Below, piece by piece: positions 1 through 6,601 of a stretch of DNA of 26,419 nt; position 1 is the first letter of the stretch, and each line of letters opens with the position of its first letter. The DNA is from DATEOR01 sp035273885 (GTDB taxonomy: Bacteria; Actinomycetota; Thermoleophilia; Gaiellales; Gaiellaceae): the NCBI GenBank assembly GCA_035273885.1, contig DATEOR010000024.1:1-26419 (forward strand), in the 5' to 3' direction. Below the pieces are notes generated by a model. That model searched no databases. It saw only the letters and a list, made by a program, of their open reading frames with translations, and had not been told where the DNA came from. Both the position numbers and the translations under genes were made by a program.

Positions 1-1
1 C

Positions 2-193
2 GGCACGTTCCGACACGGCAAGATCTTTGGCGCGCCCACGGGCCAGCGGTACGCGTACTACGCGGAGTGGGAGTTCCCGGACATGGACGCCTTCAAGGCG
101 GCCGCGCGAACCGACGAGTTCGCGGCCACGGGACGCGACGCCGCGGAGATGGGCATCCCTTTTCACGTCCACTTCGCCCAGATCGGTGACTGA
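2..193 (+). CDS. EthD-like dimeric alpha/beta-barrel protein, C-terminal part
   Basis: The frame is open from the left edge to TGA at 191-193 and encodes the last 63 residues of a small protein; the start lies outside the window. The remaining part contains an aromatic strand (QRYAYYAEWEF), a helix (DMDAFKAAARTDEFAATG) and a final strand (FHVHFAQIGD), which is the layout of EthD-family ferredoxin-like barrels. Members accompany degradative oxygenases and crotonases, but their biochemical role is usually unclear. Its stop overlaps the GTG of the downstream crotonase, so both are probably in one operon. Assignment rests on pattern recognition of the fold only. Confidence 0.6.
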   Translation, partial: GTFRHGKIFGAPTGQRYAYYAEWEFPDMDAFKAAARTDEFAATGRDAAEMGIPFHVHFAQIGD

Positions 194-1007
194 GCTCGAC
201 CGGCCGACCCCGGCCGACCCGGCCGAGCTCGGGTTCGAGGCGATCGTCTACGAGAAGGCGTCGCCGCGGGCCACGATCACCCTCAACCGGCCCGAGGTCC
301 TGAACGCCTTCGACTTCCGCATGCTGCGCGAGATCGCCCGGGCGTGCGAGGACGCATCCTGGGACGACGAGATCCGGGTCGTCGTGGTGACCGGCGCAGG
401 GCGGGCATTCTGCGTCGGGGCCGACCTCAAGTCCTGGAGCGAGGACTACCTCGGCAAGCCTGGCGAGTACTGGAAGTGGTTCGGCGCTTTCAAGGACATG
501 CACGACCGGCTGCGTGAGATCGGCAAGCCCACGCTCGCGCGCATCAACGGCATCTGCGTCGGCGGGGGCAACGAGCTCCAGATGGCGTGCGACCTCGCCG
601 TCATGGCCGACGACGCCTTCATCCGCCACGTCGGTCCGGAGCACGGCTCCGTGCCGGCTGGAGGCGCGACCCAGTGGCTCCCGATCATGGTAGGCGACCG
701 CCGCGCCCGCGAGATCCTGCTTCTTTGCGAGAAGGTTCCCGCGGCCAAGGCGGCCGAGTGGGGGCTCGTCAACGCGGCGGTTCCGCGGGACGGGCTCGAT
801 GCGGAGGTCGACCGCCTCGTCGAGAGCCTCACCGCGAAGCTGCCGCAGACCGTGCGCTACACGAAGCAGCAGCTCAACTTCTGGCGCGACCTCTCCTGGC
901 ACGAGACGGTGAACCACGCGCGCGACTGGCTCGCGCTCTCGATGGCGACCGACGAGCCGCGCGAGGCCGTCGAGAAGTTCCTCACCAGGAAGAAGAGCGA
1001 TGACTGA
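186..1007 (+). CDS. Enoyl-CoA hydratase/isomerase (crotonase) family protein
   Basis: A crotonase of 273 residues starting at GTG 186, which overlaps the upstream stop; the frame is open further upstream, but that part has no crotonase character. Visible family features are TLNRPEVLNAF (about 32-42), the oxyanion-hole segment RAFCVGADL (73-81), GGGNELQMACD (126-136) and GPEHGSVPAGGATQ (150-163). Glu130 and Glu152 correspond to the two catalytic glutamates of rat mitochondrial hydratase (Glu144 and Glu164), so hydratase chemistry is plausible. The GGGNELQMACD wording resembles hydratases of ring-degradation pathways more than fatty-acid ones; this is an impression. The substrate cannot be read from sequence. 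The stop overlaps the next gene by 8 nt. Confidence 0.88.
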   Translation: MTELDRPTPADPAELGFEAIVYEKASPRATITLNRPEVLNAFDFRMLREIARACEDASWDDEIRVVVVTGAGRAFCVGADLKSWSEDYLGKPGEYWKWFGAFKDMHDRLREIGKPTLARINGICVGGGNELQMACDLAVMADDAFIRHVGPEHGSVPAGGATQWLPIMVGDRRAREILLLCEKVPAAKAAEWGLVNAAVPRDGLDAEVDRLVESLTAKLPQTVRYTKQQLNFWRDLSWHETVNHARDWLALSMATDEPREAVEKFLTRKKSDD

Positions 1008-1368
1008 GGAATTCGCGCGCCTCGAGGGAGTCTGGGCGGGCATCGTCCAGCGGCAGGACCAGGACGCCGCCGACCGGTTCCTCGCGCAGGACTTCGCGCT
1101 CACCAGCGTGGGCGGCGTCTCGCGCCAGATGCCGAGGGAGAACTGGATCGCCTCGCTCCCGAGCATCGAGACCGAGCTGCTCGAGGCGGAGGTCGAGGAC
1201 GTGCGCACCTACGGCGAGGTCGCGATCGTGAAGGCCCGCCTTCGGTGGCTGGCGCGCACCGATGGCCGCAGCCTGAGCGGCACCTATGCCGTGACCGACG
1301 TGTTCACGAGACAGGAAGGGCGCTGGTGGGCGTCCTGGCGGATCTCCGTCCGCCTCACCGACCGATGA
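1000..1368 (+). CDS. NTF2-like (SnoaL/DUF4440-type) small protein
   Basis: A 122-residue protein with an N-terminal helix (EEFARLEGVWAGIVQRQD), a short helix-turn with DRFLAQDFALTS, then alternating strands ending in GRWWASWRISVRLTDR. This is the cone-shaped NTF2-like fold found in SnoaL cyclases, ketosteroid isomerases and DUF4440 proteins. It is wedged between two crotonase genes: its ATG overlaps the upstream stop by 8 nt and its TGA overlaps the next ATG (ATGA at 1365-1368), so the three genes are almost certainly co-translated. It may act on, or bind, the same CoA-linked intermediate, but no catalytic residue can be assigned with confidence. Confidence 0.7.
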   Translation: MTEEFARLEGVWAGIVQRQDQDAADRFLAQDFALTSVGGVSRQMPRENWIASLPSIETELLEAEVEDVRTYGEVAIVKARLRWLARTDGRSLSGTYAVTDVFTRQEGRWWASWRISVRLTDR

Positions 1369-2129
1369 CCGTCCTGCTCGAGCGCGAGGAGCCCATCGCC
1401 GTCATCCGGCTCAACCGGCCGGAGGCGCTGAACGCCCTTTCCAACCAGCTCATGTCCGAGCTCGTCGGCGCCCTGGAGAACCTCGACGACGACGAGGCGG
1501 TGCGCTGCATCGTGATCGCCGGCGACGAGAAGGCGTTCGCCTCGGGAGCCGACATCGGGGATCTCTCCGATCCGACCCACCTCGAGCTCTACTTCGGCGG
1601 ACGCATCGACAGGTGGGACGCGATCCGCTCCGTGCGGACGCCCATCGTCGCCGCCGTATCCGGCTACTGCCTCGGAGGAGGCTGCGAGCTCGCGATGGCG
1701 TGCGATCTCATCGTCGCTTCCGAGACGGCGCAGTTCGGCCAGCCGGAGACGAACCTGGGCGTCCTGCCCGGCGCCGGCGGCACACAGCGGCTGACCCGGG
1801 CGATCGGCAAGTCGAAGGCGATGGACGTCATCCTCACCGGCCGGTTCCTCACGGCGCGGGAGGCGGAGGCGGCCGGCCTCGTCGCGCGCGTGGTCGCCGC
1901 CGAGGCGTGGCTCGAAGAAGCGAAGCGGGTCGCGCAGGCGATCGCCGCGAAGAGCCCGATCGGTGTGCGGCTCGCCAAGGAGGCCGTGAACCAGGCGTTC
2001 GAGACGAGCCTCAGCGCGGGTCTCGACGCCGAGCGCAAAGCCTTCCACCTCGCGCTCTCGTCCGAGGACGCTCAGGAGGGGATGAAGGCCTTCCTCGAGA
2101 AGCGCAAGCCCGAGATCAAGGGCCAGTAG
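1365..2129 (+). CDS. Enoyl-CoA hydratase
   Basis: A 254-residue protein of standard crotonase length. It carries IRLNRPEALNAL (14-25), KAFASGADIGDL (56-67), GGGCELAMACD (104-114) and FGQPETNLGVLPGAGGTQRL (124-143). Glu108 and Glu128 match both catalytic glutamates of classical enoyl-CoA hydratases, and the whole stretch is close to textbook short-chain hydratase sequence (PaaF/EchA8 type). The C-terminal KAFLEKRKPEIKG tail is typical. It should hydrate trans-2-enoyl-CoA to 3-hydroxyacyl-CoA in beta-oxidation or a similar route. ATG 1365 overlaps the upstream TGA by 4 nt. Its stop TAG directly abuts the stop of the convergent protease gene. Confidence 0.92.
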   Translation: MTVLLEREEPIAVIRLNRPEALNALSNQLMSELVGALENLDDDEAVRCIVIAGDEKAFASGADIGDLSDPTHLELYFGGRIDRWDAIRSVRTPIVAAVSGYCLGGGCELAMACDLIVASETAQFGQPETNLGVLPGAGGTQRLTRAIGKSKAMDVILTGRFLTAREAEAAGLVARVVAAEAWLEEAKRVAQAIAAKSPIGVRLAKEAVNQAFETSLSAGLDAERKAFHLALSSEDAQEGMKAFLEKRKPEIKGQ

Positions 2130-3110
2130 CTAGTCCTCGAGCTCGACCGGTACGAGTTCCACGCGCGAGCGCTTCCCCTCGCGGACGGTCTCGAGCGACA
2201 CGGGCTCGCCGATCAGCTCTCCGGCCATGAGGCGCTGAAGATCGTCCACGCCGGCGACGGCGACGCCGTTCAGCTCGACGATGAGGTCCTCGGCGCGAAG
2301 CCCCGCATTCGCCGCCGGGCTGCCCTCGACGACCTCGACGATCTCGACGCCGGTCTCCCGGCCGAGCTCCCGCGCGAGGCGAGGCGGCAGCGGGCGCGGC
2401 CCGCCGGCGATGCCGAGGTAGGCGCGCCGGAAGCGGCCCTCGCTCATGAGCGCCCCGATGATCTTCCGCGTCGTTTCGTTGATGGGAACAGCAAGGCCGA
2501 GGCCGACCCCGGCGACGGCCGTGTTGATCCCGATCACGTGGCCGTGTCCGTCGGCGAGCGCCCCGCCCGAGTTACCGGGGTTGAGAGCTGCGTCGGTCTG
2601 GATGACGTTCTCGACGATGCGGCCCGCCGCGCGCGAGCGCACCGGGAGAGAACGGCCGAGCGCCGACACGACGCCTGCGGTCACCGAGCCGGCGAAGCCG
2701 TGCGGGTTCCCGATCGCGACGACGAGCTGGCCGACGCGGAGGTGCTCTGCGTCTCCGAGGACTGCCGCGGTGAAGTCGCTGCCCTCGGCGCGCAGCACCG
2801 CGAGGTCGGAGAGCGGGTCGGTTCCGACGACCTCGACGCCGACCTCGGAGCCGTCTACGAAGGAGGCCCGGACCCCGGAGGTGCCCGCCGCGACGACGTG
2901 GGCCGACGTGAGCATGAAGCCGTCGGGGGTGACGACGACACCGCTTCCACCGCCGTCCATGCGCCGACCGCCGCGCACCCGGCGGGAGACGCGGAGGTTG
3001 GCGACGGAGGGAGAGAGCAGCTCGGAGACCTTGATGACGGCCTGCGAGTACGCGTCGAGGACATCCTCCTCGGCCGGAACTTCGGGCGACGAGATGAACG
3101 TAAGATCCAC
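2130..3110 (-). CDS. HtrA/DegP-like trypsin-fold serine protease with one PDZ domain, no signal peptide
   Basis: A 326-residue S1C-type protease. The catalytic triad is visible as His71 (TSAHVV), Asp102 (DPLSDLAVLR) and Ser181 (NPGNSGGAL). A single PDZ domain covers about 228-323 (YLGIAG, ETGVEIVEVVEGSPAANAGLRAEDLIVELNG). HtrA proteins normally sit in the envelope, but here the N-terminus (MDLTFISSPEVPAEEDVL) has no signal peptide or membrane segment, and an in-frame TAG 12 nt upstream of the GTG start rules out an N-terminal extension. It may work in the cytoplasm or be exported by another route. A TAGCTT box lies 6 nt before GTG. The promoter region is shared with the divergent paaG-like gene. 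Confidence 0.9.
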   Translation of the reverse strand: MDLTFISSPEVPAEEDVLDAYSQAVIKVSELLSPSVANLRVSRRVRGGRRMDGGGSGVVVTPDGFMLTSAHVVAAGTSGVRASFVDGSEVGVEVVGTDPLSDLAVLRAEGSDFTAAVLGDAEHLRVGQLVVAIGNPHGFAGSVTAGVVSALGRSLPVRSRAAGRIVENVIQTDAALNPGNSGGALADGHGHVIGINTAVAGVGLGLAVPINETTRKIIGALMSEGRFRRAYLGIAGGPRPLPPRLARELGRETGVEIVEVVEGSPAANAGLRAEDLIVELNGVAVAGVDDLQRLMAGELIGEPVSLETVREGKRSRVELVPVELED

Positions 3111-3116
3111 CGTTCC

Positions 3117-3122
3117 AAGCTA
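3117..3122 (-). promoter_or_regulatory. -10-like box (TAGCTT) for the HtrA-like gene, probably leaderless
   Basis: On the minus strand TAGCTT is followed by 6 nt and then the GTG start codon, so transcription would begin at or next to the start codon. No ribosome binding site precedes the GTG. The box fits the CTAGNNT pattern seen before five other genes or frames in this window. Confidence 0.5.
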
Positions 3123-3130
3123 GCAGCGGC

Positions 3131-3137
3131 AGGGAGG
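3131..3137 (+). promoter_or_regulatory. Shine-Dalgarno AGGGAGG that sets the paaG-like start
   Basis: AGGGAGG lies 8 nt before GTG 3146. It overlaps the alternative GTG at 3137, so 3146 is the better start. Confidence 0.6.
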
Positions 3138-3145
3138 TGTACCGA

Positions 3146-3916
3146 GTGGCAGAGGTCGAGACGCAGCGAGACGCCGGCGTGATGACGATCACGCTCAACC
3201 GCCCCGACGTCCTGAACGCGTTCGACCGCGCGATGCAGGACGGGTTCCGCGCGGCGCTCAAGGAGGCGGCTGATCCGGAGGTGCGCGCCGTCGTCCTCAC
3301 CGGCGCCGGGCGCGGCTTCTGCGTCGGGCAGGACCTGAAGGAGTTCCGGGAAGGCGCGGGTGATATCGGCGAGCGCCTCCGTTCGACCTACAACCGCAAC
3401 GTGCTGTCGCTCCGCTCGCTCGAGAAGCCGGTCATCGCCGCCGTGAACGGCCCGGCTGCCGGCGCCGGCCTCGCCCTGGCGGCCGCGTGCGACATCCGGC
3501 TCGCCGCGGATTCGGCGGTGTTCGTCCCCGCGTTCATCACCATCGGGCTCGTGCCGGACACGGGGGCGAGCTTCTTCCTCGCACGCCTCCTCGGCTACGG
3601 CCGCGCGTTCGAGTGGCTCTCCTCCGGCAAGCAGCTGACCGCCGCCGACGCCCACGCGTGGGGCTTCGTCACCGAGGTCGTCGAAGCCGGCAAGCTCGCC
3701 GACCGCGCCGCCTCACGCGCGGCCGAGCTCGCCGCGCTGCCGACGCGGGCGATCGGCATGACGAAGCGCCTGCTCGACCGGGCCCCCAACGCCACGTTGG
3801 AGGAGCAGCTCGAGCTCGAGGCGCAGCTTCAGGCCGCGGCCGCGGCGAGCGAGGACTTCGCCGAAGGCGTGGCCGCCTTCCTCGAGAAGCGCGAGCCCGG
3901 CTTCACCGGGCGCTAG
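3146..3916 (+). CDS. paaG: PaaG-type 2-(1,2-epoxy-1,2-dihydrophenyl)acetyl-CoA isomerase (crotonase family)
   Basis: A 256-residue crotonase. GAGRGFCVGQDLKEF (53-67), NGPAAGAGLALAAACD (101-116), AFITIGLVPDTGASFFLARLLG (129-150) and the end FLEKREPGFTGR follow E. coli PaaG closely. Asp138 in VPDTG corresponds to the essential Asp of PaaG, and the first hydratase glutamate is absent, as expected for an isomerase. PaaG converts the ring-1,2-epoxide of phenylacetyl-CoA into the oxepin-CoA that is then ring-opened. paaABCD lies 1.6 kb away on the other strand, which supports the call. A generic isomerase role remains possible. Its stop TAG shares the CTAG at 3913-3916 with the convergent lipoprotein gene. 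Confidence 0.78.
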   Translation: MAEVETQRDAGVMTITLNRPDVLNAFDRAMQDGFRAALKEAADPEVRAVVLTGAGRGFCVGQDLKEFREGAGDIGERLRSTYNRNVLSLRSLEKPVIAAVNGPAAGAGLALAAACDIRLAADSAVFVPAFITIGLVPDTGASFFLARLLGYGRAFEWLSSGKQLTAADAHAWGFVTEVVEAGKLADRAASRAAELAALPTRAIGMTKRLLDRAPNATLEEQLELEAQLQAAAAASEDFAEGVAAFLEKREPGFTGR

Positions 3917-4359
3917 CTGCTGTTGCAGTCCGCGAGGCCGAGGTTGGCGGCGAGCTCGTCGGCGTCGTTGCTCGCCGCATTGCCTTCCTCGAGCGCCTTC
4001 TGCACCGCGGCCTGATCGCCCGCTTTCGCCGCCTCGGAGAGGTCTGCCGCAGCCGCCTTCGTCCTGTCGGTGGCGGCGAGCATCTTGTCGAAGTCGCTCT
4101 GCAGCTCCTCGGGCGGCTTGAGCGCCGAGACCTCGTCGATCTCCTTGTCCAGGATCACGAGGGCCTGGTCGACCAGGCCGGGGATCTCCTCGATGCTCGT
4201 CGGGGAGCCGATCGCCTTGAGCTGCTTGTCGTACTTCGCGCAGATCGCGTTCGCCTGGGTCTGGAACTCCTGCTTGGAGAGACGCGCCTCGCCACCGCCC
4301 CCGCACCCGGTTGCGAGCAGCATGAAGACGCCGACCAGTGCTGCAGCTGAGACCCGCAT
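3913..4359 (-). CDS. Small predicted lipoprotein of unknown function
   Basis: A 148-residue protein with a lipoprotein signal peptide: MRVSAAALVGVFMLLATGC, lipobox LATGC with Cys19 followed by GGGG. The mature part is a highly charged, mostly helical domain (SKQEFQTQANAICAKYDKQ, then several Ala/Glu/Lys-rich helices) with a Cys in ANAICAKY and another near the end (LADCNSS), which may form a disulfide. Proteins of this form are common in actinobacterial genomes and have no assigned function. A TAGACT box sits 7 nt before the ATG and includes the stop codon of the upstream XRE gene, so it may be expressed both from its own promoter and with that gene. Confidence 0.8.
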   Translation of the reverse strand: MRVSAAALVGVFMLLATGCGGGGEARLSKQEFQTQANAICAKYDKQLKAIGSPTSIEEIPGLVDQALVILDKEIDEVSALKPPEELQSDFDKMLAATDRTKAAAADLSEAAKAGDQAAVQKALEEGNAASNDADELAANLGLADCNSS

Positions 4360-4366
4360 CGCGCCG

Positions 4367-4372
4367 AGTCTA
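4367..4372 (-). promoter_or_regulatory. -10-like box (TAGACT) for the lipoprotein gene
   Basis: Minus-strand CTAGACT is followed by 7 nt and ATG, implying a leaderless transcript. The TAG of this box is also the stop codon of the XRE gene. Confidence 0.5.
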
Positions 4373-4639
4373 GCCGGGCTCGCGCTCGAGCAGTTCGATG
4401 TGCAAGTCGGCGTCGAGGGCGTTCGCGATGCGGAGGAGAGTGTCGATTCTCGGGGGACGCCCGCCGCTCTCCAGGCGTGCGATCGCGGACTGGGTGGTGC
4501 CCACGAGCTTGGCGAGCTCAGCCTGCGAGAGCCGGCGCTCCTTGCGCCGGTCGGCGACCTGGCCGGCGATCTGGGCGAACAGCCAACCCTCCTCGGCGCC
4601 GGCGAGGCGCGCGCGGATTCTTTCCATGGGTTGACTCAT
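4370..4639 (-). CDS. XRE-family helix-turn-helix regulator (antitoxin-like)
   Basis: An 89-residue protein with one Cro/C1-type HTH: RRKERRLSQAELAKLVGTTQ is followed by SAIARLESGGRPPRIDTLLRIANALDADLHIEL. The pattern resembles antitoxins of HigBA or RelBE type, which normally follow a toxin gene. No RelE/HigB-like frame is adjacent; instead it diverges from small membrane-protein genes. ATG 4639 is used here, and ATG 4627 is possible. The spacer holds a palindrome (4650-4663) over a strong opposing promoter, so this protein probably represses the membrane genes and perhaps itself. The lipoprotein gene starts 10 nt downstream. Confidence 0.85.
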   Translation of the reverse strand: MSQPMERIRARLAGAEEGWLFAQIAGQVADRRKERRLSQAELAKLVGTTQSAIARLESGGRPPRIDTLLRIANALDADLHIELLEREPG

Positions 4640-4658
4640 ATCTCAATCATGCTATACA
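4631..4658 (+). promoter_or_regulatory. Sigma70-like promoter TTGACT-16-TATACA
   Basis: TTGACT at 4631-4636 and TATACA at 4653-4658 are separated by 16 nt, close to the consensus vegetative promoter and unusually AT-rich for this window. Transcription would start near 4665, just before GTG 4667 and after ATG 4649, so the GTG is the likelier start of the membrane-protein gene. Confidence 0.6.
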
Positions 4659-4663
4659 TAGCA
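4650..4663. promoter_or_regulatory. Inverted repeat TGCTAT-AC-ATAGCA, probable XRE operator
   Basis: Perfect 6-bp arms around 2 nt, covering the -10 box of the rightward promoter and lying 11 bp in front of the XRE start codon. The size and position suit a dimeric XRE repressor. That this particular regulator binds it is an inference. Confidence 0.5.
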
Positions 4664-4666
4664 ATA

Positions 4667-5035
4667 GTGCGATACCGGCGAAGCATAGCGATTGCCAGCG
4701 CGGCTCTTTACGTAGGTGCGCTGCTCGCCTTCATCGCCTACTGGTGGCATCTCGTCGATTCGGACCCCGACCGCTCCGTATGGGTAGCGCTCGTCGGGCT
4801 CCTCGCCGTCCAGTTCGTTGTGGGACTTGGCATCGGTCGATGGCACGCGCTTCTGCTCCTGCCGTTGCTCCCGTTGCTCTCGATTCCCGTGCCGGTACCG
4901 GAAGATGCGTACGAGCCCTTTCCGCTCTGGTTCGTGATGCTCGCCTACATCGGTCCTGTGGCCGCCATGCTGATGCTTGCGGGCATCGGTGCCCGCAAGC
5001 TTTGGAACCGGCGGCGATCCCGGGTGGCGGCGTGA
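4667..5035 (+). CDS. Small integral membrane protein, unknown function
   Basis: A protein of 122 residues from GTG 4667 (128 from ATG 4649). It starts with a basic segment (RYRR) and has about four hydrophobic segments: IAIASAALYVGALLAFIAYW, VWVALVGLLAVQFVVGLGIG, HALLLLPLLPLLSIPVPV and WFVMLAYIGPVAAMLMLAGI, ending in a basic tail (RKLWNRRRSRVAA). I recognise no family. GTG 4667 is preferred because the promoter -10 box lies downstream of ATG 4649. It is followed directly by a second small membrane protein, and both are likely controlled by the divergent XRE regulator. Base composition is lower in GC than in neighbouring genes. Confidence 0.65.
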   Translation: MRYRRSIAIASAALYVGALLAFIAYWWHLVDSDPDRSVWVALVGLLAVQFVVGLGIGRWHALLLLPLLPLLSIPVPVPEDAYEPFPLWFVMLAYIGPVAAMLMLAGIGARKLWNRRRSRVAA

Positions 5036-5037
5036 CG

Positions 5038-5499
5038 ATGCGACTCGCCGTATTCGTGACGCTCGGTGTCCTCGTCTGTGCGACCGCCTATGAGACGCTA
5101 GTCGCCATTGGGCTCGTCGAACTCGGGTCCGCCCCGGGTGAAGGCCCGCCGGGCGAGGGGACGGTTGCCCTCGTCGCCGTCTTGTCCATGCTGGTCGCTG
5201 CCGGCCTGGCCCTCTTCGCCGCGCGTGGGGCTCGAGTGTCGTTCGTTGCCCTGCTCCCTCCGGCGGCTGCCGCCTTCCTCGTCGCGCGTTTCTACGGCTT
5301 CGACCCTTACTTTGCCCCGGAGCTGCGGCGCTACTCAGAAGACGGAATGCTGCCGCCCGAGCTGGTGTTCGGCGTCGTCGCGCTCGCCCTAGCGGCGGCC
5401 GCGCTGACGCCAATCCACCGGCGCGCCGGGGCGGCGTTGAGCGTTTTCGCCATCCTCGCCTGCGCGCTCTTCGCGCAGGTCCTGGTGGGCGGTCACTAG
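5038..5499 (+). CDS. Small integral membrane protein, unknown function
   Basis: A protein of 153 residues from ATG 5038; GTG 5032, which overlaps the upstream stop (GTGA), is an alternative adding two residues. Four hydrophobic segments are visible: MRLAVFVTLGVLVCATAYETL, VALVAVLSMLVAAGLALFA, VSFVALLPPAAAAFLVARFY and a C-terminal pair ending in LSVFAILACALFAQVLVGG. The loop FDPYFAPELRRYSEDGMLPPEL is the only polar stretch. No family is recognised. It probably forms a two-gene operon with the preceding membrane protein. The stop shares the CTAG at 5496-5499 with the convergent paaD stop. Confidence 0.65.
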   Translation: MRLAVFVTLGVLVCATAYETLVAIGLVELGSAPGEGPPGEGTVALVAVLSMLVAAGLALFAARGARVSFVALLPPAAAAFLVARFYGFDPYFAPELRRYSEDGMLPPELVFGVVALALAAAALTPIHRRAGAALSVFAILACALFAQVLVGGH

Positions 5500-5972
5500 A
5501 GCGTCTTGAACTGCTCGAACGGCTGGCGGCAGGCCTTGCAGTAGCGGATCGAGCGGCAGGGCGTCGGCCCGAAGAGATTGTCCAGACGGGTGTCCGTCGA
5601 GCCGCAGTACGGGCACGGGTGCGCGCCGGTCTGGATCTGGAGCAACGTCGCGGGCGCGGAGCCCGAGGGAGGCGCGAAGCCGGCCTCGCGAAGCTTGTGG
5701 CGGCCCTTGTCGGTGATGCGGTCGCTCGACCAGCCTTCGCTCAGGACTTCGACATCGGGCTCGCCGCCGAGCTCGCGGATGCGCTCGGCCATCTGAGCTC
5801 GCATCACCTCAACTGCAGGACAGCCCAGGAACGTTGGCGTGAAGCCCACGTGCACGCGCTCGCCGTCGACCTCCACGTCGCGCACGACTCCGAGGTCGAC
5901 GAGCGAGACGACCGGAATCTCAGGGTCCGGGATCTCGGCCAGTGCTTCCCAGACGCGTTCCGCGCTCACCAT
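5496..5972 (-). CDS. paaD: PaaD, maturation factor for phenylacetyl-CoA oxygenase
   Basis: A protein of 158 residues. The N-terminal half is a DUF59/MIP18-type domain (EIPDPEIPVVSLVDLGVVRDV, then TFLGCPAVEVM). The C-terminal half is the PaaD cysteine cluster: CPYC (120-123), CRS (139) and CKAC (145-148), ending in RQPFEQF, matching the E. coli PaaD layout. PaaD is thought to help mature the diiron or Fe-S components of the PaaABCE oxygenase. ATG 5972 overlaps the end of paaC by 7 nt; GTG 5969 with a GTGA overlap is an alternative. It is the last gene of the paa operon visible here; paaE does not follow. Confidence 0.92.
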   Translation of the reverse strand: MVSAERVWEALAEIPDPEIPVVSLVDLGVVRDVEVDGERVHVGFTPTFLGCPAVEVMRAQMAERIRELGGEPDVEVLSEGWSSDRITDKGRHKLREAGFAPPSGSAPATLLQIQTGAHPCPYCGSTDTRLDNLFGPTPCRSIRYCKACRQPFEQFKTL

Positions 5973-6601
5973 GTCGCCCCCGGCACCGAGCGGCGAACCA
6001 TCGTCATCTCGTCCCAGAGCGGACGAAGGTCGTCCGTGTGCCCGCCGCGCTCGACCGGCTCGACTTCCTCGCGCTCGGCCGCCTCGCAGAGAAGAGGGCG
6101 CTGCGCCTCGGCCAGGAGCCCGAGCGCGTACGGCCAGAGCTCGTCGACCGCTGCGCGGAAAGCCGGCTCGTCGCGGAGCCGCTCGGCCCACATCTGGGCG
6201 TGCATGCGGTGGTAGGTCTCCTCGCGGTCGATCTTCTCGGCGAGGCCTCGGATGTCCGCGTCCACCGAGTTGATCAGCACCTGGATCCGGATCGCGTCGG
6301 CGGTCTCGTAGAGCCAGTGGCGCGCGATCGTGCGCGCCCAGTCGTCCGCCATGCGCATCACCACGATTGGCGCGCACAGGTACTCATCGGGCTGCCGGTC
6401 GAAGGCGAGCGAATCGGCGTCGGTCCTGAGCTCCTTCGCGGCCAGCTCGTACCAGGCGCGCGCATGGCCGATCTCGGTCTGGGCGATGGAGGAAAAGGCG
6501 ACGTCCTCCTCGAGGAACGGCGCGATCCCCGTCCACTCGGAGTTGCGCCAGCCGAGGATGAGCTCGTCGTCAGCGAGCCGGAGAAGTTCCTGCGCGCTCA
6601 C
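5966..6601 (-). CDS. paaC: PaaC, structural subunit of 1,2-phenylacetyl-CoA epoxidase
   Basis: A protein of 211 residues with the helical ferritin-like fold of PaaC: LLRLADDELILGWRNSEWTG (6-25), FSSIAQTEIGHARAWYEL, then a long helix with DDWARTIARHWLYETADAIR. PaaC is the non-catalytic partner that stabilises PaaA in the oxygenase complex. The start is GTG 6601, preceded by AAGGAGG at 6605-6611 with only 3 nt spacing. This start lies 32 nt inside paaB, so translation is probably coupled. The family sequence begins near LLRL, which agrees with this start. It is slightly shorter than E. coli PaaC (about 248 residues). Confidence 0.93.
   Translation of the reverse strand: MSAQELLRLADDELILGWRNSEWTGIAPFLEEDVAFSSIAQTEIGHARAWYELAAKELRTDADSLAFDRQPDEYLCAPIVVMRMADDWARTIARHWLYETADAIRIQVLINSVDADIRGLAEKIDREETYHRMHAQMWAERLRDEPAFRAAVDELWPYALGLLAEAQRPLLCEAAEREEVEPVERGGHTDDLRPLWDEMTMVRRSVPGATW

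Noticed and set aside
3096..3115. GAACG-N10-CGTTC inverted repeat at the HtrA start, considered as a second PaaR site
   Set aside because: Half-sites are 10 nt apart instead of 2 and lie within the start of the protease gene, so they do not fit the operator pattern.
4370..4639. Toxin-antitoxin pair
   Set aside because: The XRE protein is antitoxin-like, but no adjacent frame resembles RelE, HigB or another toxin; the lipoprotein and membrane proteins have no toxin features I can name.
4649..4666. ATG 4649 as start of the first small membrane protein
   Set aside because: It precedes the -10 box of the best promoter, leaves 9 bp to the divergent XRE start and has no ribosome binding site; GTG 4667 fits better, though the ATG cannot be excluded.
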